From positions 1 to 36,269 of the forward strand of contig DJTE01000006.1 of assembly GCA_002439165.1 (NCBI GenBank): a stretch of 36,269 bases of DNA. The letters are read 5' to 3'. The notes beneath the pieces were generated by a model. That model made no database searches, was not told the origin of the DNA, and saw only the letters and a program-made list of their open reading frames with translations. The stretch is from Chryseobacterium indologenes (GTDB lineage: Bacteria; Bacteroidota; Bacteroidia; Flavobacteriales; Weeksellaceae). Below, piece after piece: positions 24,312-31,299 of this stretch. The position numbers and the translations under genes are program-made. Every line of letters starts with the position of its first letter. Positions within the stretch are counted from its first letter, which is position 1.

Positions 24312-25514
24312 TTATAGACCAATATTCTTGGTAGGCTTCAACTGCTTCAGAATATTTTTCGGAACTGCATTCTTGTGAACCAGAATAGCGGTAGACTTAT
24401 ATTCAACATAAGGTCTTGTAACGTAAAGGTATCCTTCAAAATCATTGGTTACACCCCATGAGTTTTTCACCATATAATATTCCTTTCCGGTCTGGTCTTT
24501 AGCCAATCCTACAATATGCATGCCGTGATCGTCAGTTGTGGAAAGATTATTTAAAGCTTTCTGACGCATATCTTCAGTAATGGTTTTATCTTTTTTAGGC
24601 TCGGTAAACAGAGACTGTTTGTTTTCTGCATTGATCTGATCCAGATCCATGTCCGGAACATAAGCTACTCCGTTTTTATAGGAGAAATAAGGCTCGGAAA
24701 CATCAGTAGCCCAACCCACAGAATATCCTTTATTTACAGCATTGTCAATAATAGCTGTAAGATCTTTCATCGGAACATTCCAGTCGGAGTCATGGCTCCA
24801 GTTATCCGGGATCGGAACTACAAATTTCTGGTAGTACGGATAATCTTTGTAAGAAGAGATTTCTACATAATCTTCAGGATTAATTCCCACCACTTCTTTA
24901 GCGAAAGTTTTTGGCGTGTAATTTTTTCCTTCATAGGTAAAATTAGCAGGAACTTTTCCCAGGTATTCATCCAGGATAGCATCCACGGAATCCATCCAGT
25001 TATCGGTAAGTTTTCCTTTTGAACCTGCCTGTACAAGGCTGTCAAGAACAGGCTTAAGCTTTTCCTGCATTTCCTTAAAGTTATTAAGGGTCTGCCCCGG
25101 CTTCAGTCCTGTATATACATCCTGAGGTACAGCGCCGTATTTTTTGTACATATTGATTACGTCGTGAAGTTCCCCTCCGTCACCCCAGCTGATCGCTCCG
25201 CTGTTCAGTACATATAACTTGGCTTTATCGTGGTATGAATTTCTTGCGGTGAAAATTTCAGCGAGATCTACAGGTTTTTTACCCATTCTCTGCATTTCAG
25301 ATTCAAGGAAGGAATTCCCCGAATAACTCCAGCATGTTCCCGAAGAACCCTGATTTTTTACCGAAGTAGCTCCTACGTCTTTTAACGTGGTGAACTGAAA
25401 ATTAGCATTTTGAGAGTGATTGTTTTTTAGTTTGTTGATCAAATCATCCTGGGCAAACATCATACTTCCTGCAGACAAAACAAAAAGTAATGACACAAAT
25501 TTGTTATTTTTCAT
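24312..25514 (-). CDS. Secreted C1B cysteine peptidase, bleomycin hydrolase/PepC-like
   Basis: A 400-residue papain-fold peptidase with a signal peptide (MKNNKFVSLLFVLSAGSMMFAQ). The catalytic residues are Cys61 in SSGTCWSYS, His333 in DDHGMHIVG and Asn351 in VKNSWG, and the oxyanion Gln lies in VKNQGSSG. The insert pattern with GGELHDVINMYKKYGAVPQ places it in subfamily C1B. Classical members are cytosolic aminopeptidases; the signal peptide makes this one extracytoplasmic, which is common in Bacteroidetes. It is divergent from the ECF sigma gene, with a 145-bp shared upstream region containing a dyad (25534-25553). A terminator follows the gene. Confidence 0.9.
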   Translation of the reverse strand: MKNNKFVSLLFVLSAGSMMFAQDDLINKLKNNHSQNANFQFTTLKDVGATSVKNQGSSGTCWSYSGNSFLESEMQRMGKKPVDLAEIFTARNSYHDKAKLYVLNSGAISWGDGGELHDVINMYKKYGAVPQDVYTGLKPGQTLNNFKEMQEKLKPVLDSLVQAGSKGKLTDNWMDSVDAILDEYLGKVPANFTYEGKNYTPKTFAKEVVGINPEDYVEISSYKDYPYYQKFVVPIPDNWSHDSDWNVPMKDLTAIIDNAVNKGYSVGWATDVSEPYFSYKNGVAYVPDMDLDQINAENKQSLFTEPKKDKTITEDMRQKALNNLSTTDDHGMHIVGLAKDQTGKEYYMVKNSWGVTNDFEGYLYVTRPYVEYKSTAILVHKNAVPKNILKQLKPTKNIGL

Positions 25515-25533
25515 TACTATAAAAAGATTATTT

Positions 25534-25553
25534 ATATGAATAGTCGTTCATAT
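25534..25553. promoter_or_regulatory. ATATGAA dyad between the C1 peptidase and sigma-factor genes
   Basis: ATATGAA (25534-25540) and TTCATAT (25547-25553) form a perfect 7-bp inverted repeat with a 6-base spacer, about 20 bases upstream of the peptidase start. It shares its half-site with the dyad before the HxlR gene (spacer 8 there). A regulator-binding role is plausible but unproven. Confidence 0.4.
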
Positions 25554-25583
25554 TAAAGATTTGTTACAGAGGGAAAAGTTAAA

Positions 25584-25612
25584 TTTGAAATGAAAAAAAG
25601 TTGATATGTTTC
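25584..25612 (+). promoter_or_regulatory. Predicted promoter of the ECF sigma operon
   Basis: TTTG (25584-25587), a 17-base spacer and TATGTTTC (25605-25612) give a reasonable housekeeping-type promoter. The start near 25617 leaves a leader of about 40 bases. An autoregulatory ECF-type promoter could also lie here but cannot be recognised by eye. Confidence 0.45.
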
Positions 25613-25659
25613 CAACCAATCTCAATTTGTATGCATCTATAACAGTATAAAGCCAGACT

Positions 25660-26178
25660 ATGGAAAGAGAATTACTAATAGAATGCCAGCGTAACAGCCG
25701 AAGTGCACAGCGGAAAGTTTACGAGACAATGGCGGGCAGGCTGTATTCAGTCTGCAGGCGCTACCTGAAAAATGATGAAGATATTGAAGAAGTATTGGCA
25801 GATACCTTCTACAAAATATTCACCAGGCTCAGCCAGCTTCAGAACCTGGAAACTTTTGAGGCATGGGCCAGAAAAATTGCCGTGAATGAATGTCTGCAGA
25901 AACTGAGAGCAGGGAAAACGCAATTCATTTCTCTTGATGACGGCTTTACAGAAGTATCGGGTTCTGCGACAGAAAATATCTCTTTTGAAAAAGATATTCT
26001 GAGTCTGCTTAATTTTCTTCCTGAAGGCTGCCGGGCGATATTCAACCTTTTTGCCATTGAAGGTTACCCGCATAAAGAAATTGCTTCCATGCTTTCCATA
26101 AGCGAAGGAACTTCAAAATCCCAGCTCAATTTTGCGAGAAAAAAATTACAGGAACTTTTGGTGAATCAAAACATTTAA
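25660..26178 (+). CDS. ECF-type RNA polymerase sigma factor
   Basis: A 172-residue group IV sigma factor. Region 2 contains YSVCRRYLKNDEDIEEVLADTFYKIF (core binding and promoter -10 recognition), and WARKIAVNECLQKLR closes it. Region 4 has LPEGCRAIFNLFAIEGYPHKEIASMLSISEGTSKSQL with the helix-turn-helix. No extra C-terminal domain is present. The downstream gene starts 12 bases after the stop, and its N-terminus looks like the cytosolic part of an anti-sigma factor. The pair is therefore probably a sigma/anti-sigma unit controlling this locus. It divergently faces the secreted C1 peptidase gene. Confidence 0.93.
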   Translation: MERELLIECQRNSRSAQRKVYETMAGRLYSVCRRYLKNDEDIEEVLADTFYKIFTRLSQLQNLETFEAWARKIAVNECLQKLRAGKTQFISLDDGFTEVSGSATENISFEKDILSLLNFLPEGCRAIFNLFAIEGYPHKEIASMLSISEGTSKSQLNFARKKLQELLVNQNI

Positions 26179-26190
26179 ACTTTAAAAACA

Positions 26191-28461
26191 ATGGAAAATA
26201 ATCACGATATAGATAAAAGATTCAATGATGCTTCAAAGCTTTCAGAAGAACCTGCGGGATTTCCTGGTTTTGAAAAAGTCTGGGCAGAAGTGGAAGAAAA
26301 ACTGGATAAAAAAGACAGCCGAAAGAAAATTATCCCGGCATGGTTTCCCTATGGAATTGCAGCCAGCCTGATCCTCGGTCTGGGAGCCTTTTATTTTCTG
26401 AATAAAAAAGATACCGCTATGGTTCTCCCTTCACAGCCTGTGATTGCAGAAAATATAAAAGAAAAACCTTCCGGAACTGATATTCAGAAGACAGACAGTA
26501 CGGTAAAGGCTAATATTCAGAAAGAAATAAAAGGAATTGAACCTCCTGTTTTAGCATATAAGCCGATAGCAGTACCGGAACCGTTTATTCCTCCCGTTTC
26601 CTGTAATCTGCCGGTACCTCCGAAAATAGATGAAGAACATAGGGTTTCCCGGATTGGAAGTGATACTCTGAAAGAAAAAAGTATAGATGAGGTAGTCATG
26701 ATAGGATATGGAATGAAAAAGGCTGCCGCAGTCACCACTTCATCAAGTGCTTTAATCGCCTCATCAGATGTGAGTGTTTCCTCTGCCCTAAGCGGAAGAG
26801 TAGCCGGGGTATCTGTTTTGCCTGGAGATTATAACGATGGCGCAATCAGGATCAGAGGAGCCGGCAGTCTTGGAACTGTGAAATCTCCACTCTATGTAAT
26901 AGATGGCACGGTAACAGATGCGGGTTCCGGAATACTGAATGTTCTGGATACCAAAAATATCAAAGAATTCAGAGTTCTAAAAGGATTTGAAGCCACTTCT
27001 TTATACGGAAGCAAAGCCAGTGGAGGAGTAGTGGTCATTACAACTTTAAAAGGCCTTTCCGAATCCGATCTAAAGAAAATTAAAGAACTTCCCCCTGAAA
27101 AAGAGAAGGAACCTGAGCCGGAAAAAAAACTTCCGAAAGCAGGTCAGCTGACCGCAGGAGAAATCAATGATTTTTCCAAATGGGAATACTGGAAGGATAT
27201 TGCTGTTCCTGCACTTGATGAATATAAAAACAGCTGGAAGTTCTTCCCGGACAGAAGAGTCTCTGTTCAGCTGGTCAATAAAAACAGAAAACCAGTGATA
27301 GGAGAAAGAATAAAGCTTCTGAATAATAAAAAAGAAGTGATCTGGGAAGCCGTTTCCGATAATCTGGGAAATGCAGAACTCTGGATCAGCCCTATGACAG
27401 GAGACGGGGATTTTTCAGGAAAATATTCACTGACAGACGGTTCGGGACAAACGGTCAGCACCAACATCAGGGAGTTTAAGAACGGGCAGAACCTCATTAT
27501 GCTGGATAAGCCCTGCCTGATCAGAAGAAATCTGGATATTGCCTTCGTAGTAGATGCTACCGGTTCTATGGGAGATGAAATTTCCTATCTGCAGTCTGAA
27601 CTGCTGGATGTACTGAAAAAAGTGGAAGGAAACCTGAAAAATACCAGCGTAAGATACGGCTCTGTTTTTTACAGAGATAAAGGAGACGAATATGTAACCC
27701 GCAAATTTGATTTTTCCGAAAATGCAGAAGACCTGATCAGCTTTATAAAAAAACAGAAAGCAGCCGGAGGAGGAGATACCCCGGAAGCAGTAGTGGAAGC
27801 ATTACAGGTTTCTGTGGACGAACTGAAATGGAGCAGCGGAAATTCGGCAAAAATAATGTTTCTGATCCTGGATGCCCCACCGCACCGTTCTGATGAGAAT
27901 ATCACCATTCTTTATGAAAAAATAAAGGCCGCTGCTCAAAAAGGAATTACCATTATCCCTCTCGCAGCAAGTGATACCGACAAGCAGACCGAGTACCTGA
28001 TGAGAACATTTGCCCTGATGACCAACGGAACCTATACTTTCCTCACCAACGACAGCGGAATAGGAAACCATCACATAAAACCGACGATTGACTCCTACGA
28101 AGTAGAAAAGCTGAACGCCCTGCTCCTGAGACTGATCCTTCAGCGGGCAACCCTCCCGGAATGTAATGACGGAATTACAAACCAGAACCTGAATAAAAAA
28201 CTGGAAACAGAAGCTAATAATCAGGAAGAAACCAAAGTAACCCTATTCCCGAATCCTACCAAAGGGCTCATTAATATAAAGTCTCCAAAGACAATAGATG
28301 AACTGTTTGTGTATGATCTGGCGGGTAAGATCATCATGAGGAAAGAAAAACTGGTAGAAGGTAAAAACACGATTGACATCACGGCATATCCCCAAAGCAT
28401 TTATCTGATAAGAATGAGATTCAGTGACCGCTGGGAAACTTTTAAAGTGATTAAAAATTAA
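26191..28461 (+). CDS. Chimeric anti-sigma-like / TonB-plug / VWA / T9SS-sorted protein
   Basis: A 756-residue protein with an unusual order of parts. Residues 1-50 are charged and helical (DKRFNDASKL, FEKVWAEVEEKLDKK), as in anti-sigma N-termini encoded after ECF sigma genes. Residues 53-71 are a single membrane helix. Residues 72-160 are a Pro-rich linker. Residues 164-285 are a SusC-type TonB-receptor plug: SIDEVVMIGYG, ALSGRVAGVSVLPG, IRIRGAGSL, SPLYVIDGTV, then SLYGSKASGGVVVITT. Residues 355-440 look Ig-like. Residues 447-650 are a von Willebrand A domain with MIDAS-like DATGSMG (Asp455, Ser459), GGGDTPEAV and LILDAPPH. Residues 682-756 are a T9SS type A domain (VTLFPNPTKGLINI). The N-terminal helix looks uncleaved, which conflicts with export through T9SS unless it is processed. 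No beta-barrel is present. Role inferred: membrane-linked sensor and surface-exposed VWA scaffold. Confidence 0.85.
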   Translation: MENNHDIDKRFNDASKLSEEPAGFPGFEKVWAEVEEKLDKKDSRKKIIPAWFPYGIAASLILGLGAFYFLNKKDTAMVLPSQPVIAENIKEKPSGTDIQKTDSTVKANIQKEIKGIEPPVLAYKPIAVPEPFIPPVSCNLPVPPKIDEEHRVSRIGSDTLKEKSIDEVVMIGYGMKKAAAVTTSSSALIASSDVSVSSALSGRVAGVSVLPGDYNDGAIRIRGAGSLGTVKSPLYVIDGTVTDAGSGILNVLDTKNIKEFRVLKGFEATSLYGSKASGGVVVITTLKGLSESDLKKIKELPPEKEKEPEPEKKLPKAGQLTAGEINDFSKWEYWKDIAVPALDEYKNSWKFFPDRRVSVQLVNKNRKPVIGERIKLLNNKKEVIWEAVSDNLGNAELWISPMTGDGDFSGKYSLTDGSGQTVSTNIREFKNGQNLIMLDKPCLIRRNLDIAFVVDATGSMGDEISYLQSELLDVLKKVEGNLKNTSVRYGSVFYRDKGDEYVTRKFDFSENAEDLISFIKKQKAAGGGDTPEAVVEALQVSVDELKWSSGNSAKIMFLILDAPPHRSDENITILYEKIKAAAQKGITIIPLAASDTDKQTEYLMRTFALMTNGTYTFLTNDSGIGNHHIKPTIDSYEVEKLNALLLRLILQRATLPECNDGITNQNLNKKLETEANNQEETKVTLFPNPTKGLINIKSPKTIDELFVYDLAGKIIMRKEKLVEGKNTIDITAYPQSIYLIRMRFSDRWETFKVIKN

Positions 28462-28465
28462 TGCC

Positions 28466-28501
28466 AAAAAAAAGAAATTTCTTCGGAGATTTCTTTTTTT
28501 T
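28466..28501 (+). terminator. UUCG-tetraloop terminator or attenuator inside the four-gene locus
   Basis: Sixteen bases on each side (28466-28481 and 28486-28501) pair with one G-U around a TTCG loop closed by C-G, and the stem ends in eight T. The shape is an ideal intrinsic terminator, yet it sits only 27 bases before the next gene of the locus. It probably lowers, rather than abolishes, expression of the barrel and A2M genes relative to the sigma/VWA pair, unless a promoter such as TACTTTTA (28505-28512) restarts transcription. Confidence 0.82.
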
Positions 28502-28527
28502 CTTTACTTTTAAACAGATAACCATGT

Positions 28528-31296
28528 ATGAAGAAAATTTATCTGACATTGCTGCCATTGGCGGCTAACTTTTTGTTTTCACAAAATACCTATTATTCAG
28601 GCAGATTTTTGGACCTGAAAGATAATCCGAAGAATTTTTTAAAGGTTCACAATAAAAATAACGGAGTTTATGAACTTACAGATGATAGAGGATTTGCCAT
28701 TATTGAAGCTAAAGAAAATGATACTCTCACCTGGAACAACGGTAAAAGCTGGCTGGTCGTACGCAGTGCCCGGGAACTTAAAAAGATTTTAGAAAATCAG
28801 ACTGACAGCGAAAACGTCAGAAATATCACAAGCGGGGCTTATGACAGCCTGGTTACCAAAGAACATAAAGATGAGTTCAGTCTGGAGAATTCGGAAGAAT
28901 TCGCCTATGGAGATTACAATTCAGGAAATTCTTCGTCTAAGGTAAGAAGGATTAAAAAGACAGACGAAAATTCATACGAAATAAAGAGCCTGCCGGAAAA
29001 ATATCTTGTCTTTAATGGGAGCTTTACCACATCCTTTGATATTAAAAGCAGAAATTCAGTTCCGGACACTCAAAAACGTTATGCACAGGGGCGTTCAGAA
29101 AGCGGACAGCTGATATGGAGAGGTCCTGAAACAGGGGAAATGTTCAGCTTTGGTCCTGATATTTCTTCGTTGGGATATGATCATCAGCCCTATCCGTATG
29201 ATGTGAACGGAAGACTGATTCCTTTGGCCGACGGAACTTCCCCTGCAAAAGCCTATCGTAATGATATTTTCAAAACAGTGGCCGGGTATAATAACCAGCT
29301 GAGGCTGGGTACCACCCTGAAAAGAGGATATTACGAAAAATTACGTTTGTCCGTCGATCTGGGTCAGCAGAAAGACATGATGTATTTTGCAGATCAGTAT
29401 CATGTTTCTAACTCATTCAAAACCAAACTGAATACAGACATTCTTAAATTTTATCTGAATTTTGGTTTCAGTTATGACGATAATAAAGCCGTGAATTCAA
29501 ACCGGATAGGCCTTTACAACAGGGTTTATCAGAATTCACTCCTGACTCCGGTTTCTTTCTCGAACACTCAGAGCAGTTTGTTTCCGGACGGATCCCAAAG
29601 AAGCTACGGGCAGTCGGCAGACAATCCTTATTTTTTGTTGGATCAGAACGATAAGTACAATTACAGGGATCAGAGAAGACAGTTCAGTTTTGATTTGTCA
29701 AGAAACTGGAATAAATGGAAACTGAATATCAGTCAGACTTATGAAAATGATGCTTTCAAAAATACTGATCTTTACAAACCTTCCACATATGGCTTTGTAA
29801 ATGGGATCTATAACAGCAGGGAACAGAAAAACAGACTGTATTACTCCAGTGTTCAGGGGTCATATTCTCTGGGAGACTACCGTCATAAAAGCGTATTAAA
29901 TTTTAATTTTATTCTGAATAACAGAGAGTCCGGTGTATACAATAGCCTTACCCGGACAGCCTATGCGTATCAGAGAACTTCACAGGATTATATTCTGAAT
30001 TATAAATTCGATTACGATAGCGGATACCGGGACTTCAAGGCAGGATTTAATGTGGGAAATGCTTTCTACATATCAAACACTTCAGTCCGGAATAACTATT
30101 GGCTTCCAAAGCTGGGAGGTTATCTGTCATTTGATAATGTCTTTGACTGGCACAACGCCAACTTTAAAATTATCGGAAGTTACACCCAGCTGAGTTCAGA
30201 GCCGGAAATCACAGGATCTTATGCTTCCTATGCTACCACAACCCTGAATGCACAGAATGCCTATTTGTATTTCCCGGTGCTTGAAGCAGATACATTCCGT
30301 AATCTTTCCAATATCAACAGCAGGGAAGGAAAAATAGGAGCTTTTTATGAAGTGAATCGCTGGCTGAATATTGAAGCAGAGTATTTTAACCGGAAAATAA
30401 CGGATGACGTATTCCCGGTTTTTGAAAACAACAGACTGCTGCTTAAAAATATGGCAGACCACACTTATAGCGGCTTTGAAATCAATGCTGAATACAACAA
30501 CCTTTACCTGGGAACAGATTTTAAGATGACGAATAAAGCTTCCTTTTTTAAGTATAAAGATGTTGTAGACAGAGTAAATCCCGGCTATAACGGATTAGCT
30601 GTTTCCGGATTCAGGGATATTTACAAGACATTGTCGGAAGGAGAGGTCCTGGGTGCGGTAAAGGGAAGCTATTTTGAAAGAAACGCTGCGGGAGAGCTGG
30701 TTATTGATGAATTCGGGTATCCCAAAAAAGCAGATGGACTGAAAATTATTGCCGATCCTACGCCCGATTTTGTGATGAAATTCAACCATACCCTCAATTA
30801 TAAAATGCTGACACTGGATATCAACTGGGAATGGAAAAAAGGAGGTCAGATATGGAACGGAACCCAGGCCGTACTGGATTATTACGGACGTTCCCAAAGC
30901 TCAGGAGAAGACAGGAACATCAAAAATTATGTCTTTCAGGGAGTGAATGAAGGAGGAACAGCCAATCAGATCCCGGTGGATTTCTATGATCCAGGGCAGA
31001 ATGTTTCAGAGAACCGGTGGACGAGGTACGGTTATCTGGGGGTAGCGGAAGACTATGTTCAGGAAGCAGATTACATCAGGATCAATAACATCTCGCTGAC
31101 CGGAAAGTTCGATATCGGACGGTTTAGAAGAGGACTTGGCGTAACGCTTTATGTAAATAATATTCTGCTTTGGCAGGCCAGTAAGGGAGCAGATCCTAAT
31201 CAGAACTTTTATGATCTGAATAACGGAAAAGGCCTTGATTTCTTTAATCTCCCTTCCTACAAGACTTTCGGATGTATGGTTTCATTTCAATTTTAA
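28528..31296 (+). CDS. SusC-like outer-membrane beta-barrel without a plug domain
   Basis: A 922-residue protein. The signal peptide is MKKIYLTLLPLAANFLFSQ. Residues 20-80 look like a degenerate CarboxypepD_reg-like domain (YYSGRFLDLKDNP, TDDRGFAIIEAKENDTLTW). Residues 80-155 are a charged linker. From about residue 160 the chain is a series of amphipathic strands of SusC/RagA type: QKRYAQGRSESGQLIWRGPE, FKTVAGYNNQLRLG, PTPDFVMKFNHTLNYKMLTL and DYIRINNISLTGKFDIGRF. It ends in SFQF with terminal Phe, the outer-membrane barrel signature. The plug motifs found in ordinary SusC proteins (VVVGYG, GRVAGV, IRG, PLYVVDG, YGSRAANGVI) are absent, while both flanking genes carry them. The downstream A2M gene begins 3 bases after its stop. 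I infer a barrel plugged in trans. Confidence 0.85.
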   Translation: MKKIYLTLLPLAANFLFSQNTYYSGRFLDLKDNPKNFLKVHNKNNGVYELTDDRGFAIIEAKENDTLTWNNGKSWLVVRSARELKKILENQTDSENVRNITSGAYDSLVTKEHKDEFSLENSEEFAYGDYNSGNSSSKVRRIKKTDENSYEIKSLPEKYLVFNGSFTTSFDIKSRNSVPDTQKRYAQGRSESGQLIWRGPETGEMFSFGPDISSLGYDHQPYPYDVNGRLIPLADGTSPAKAYRNDIFKTVAGYNNQLRLGTTLKRGYYEKLRLSVDLGQQKDMMYFADQYHVSNSFKTKLNTDILKFYLNFGFSYDDNKAVNSNRIGLYNRVYQNSLLTPVSFSNTQSSLFPDGSQRSYGQSADNPYFLLDQNDKYNYRDQRRQFSFDLSRNWNKWKLNISQTYENDAFKNTDLYKPSTYGFVNGIYNSREQKNRLYYSSVQGSYSLGDYRHKSVLNFNFILNNRESGVYNSLTRTAYAYQRTSQDYILNYKFDYDSGYRDFKAGFNVGNAFYISNTSVRNNYWLPKLGGYLSFDNVFDWHNANFKIIGSYTQLSSEPEITGSYASYATTTLNAQNAYLYFPVLEADTFRNLSNINSREGKIGAFYEVNRWLNIEAEYFNRKITDDVFPVFENNRLLLKNMADHTYSGFEINAEYNNLYLGTDFKMTNKASFFKYKDVVDRVNPGYNGLAVSGFRDIYKTLSEGEVLGAVKGSYFERNAAGELVIDEFGYPKKADGLKIIADPTPDFVMKFNHTLNYKMLTLDINWEWKKGGQIWNGTQAVLDYYGRSQSSGEDRNIKNYVFQGVNEGGTANQIPVDFYDPGQNVSENRWTRYGYLGVAEDYVQEADYIRINNISLTGKFDIGRFRRGLGVTLYVNNILLWQASKGADPNQNFYDLNNGKGLDFFNLPSYKTFGCMVSFQF

Positions 31297-31299
31297 AGT

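Noticed and set aside
26191..28461. Ordinary TonB-dependent receptor
   Set aside because: It has a plug domain but no beta-barrel. The C-terminal half is VWA plus a T9SS sorting domain.
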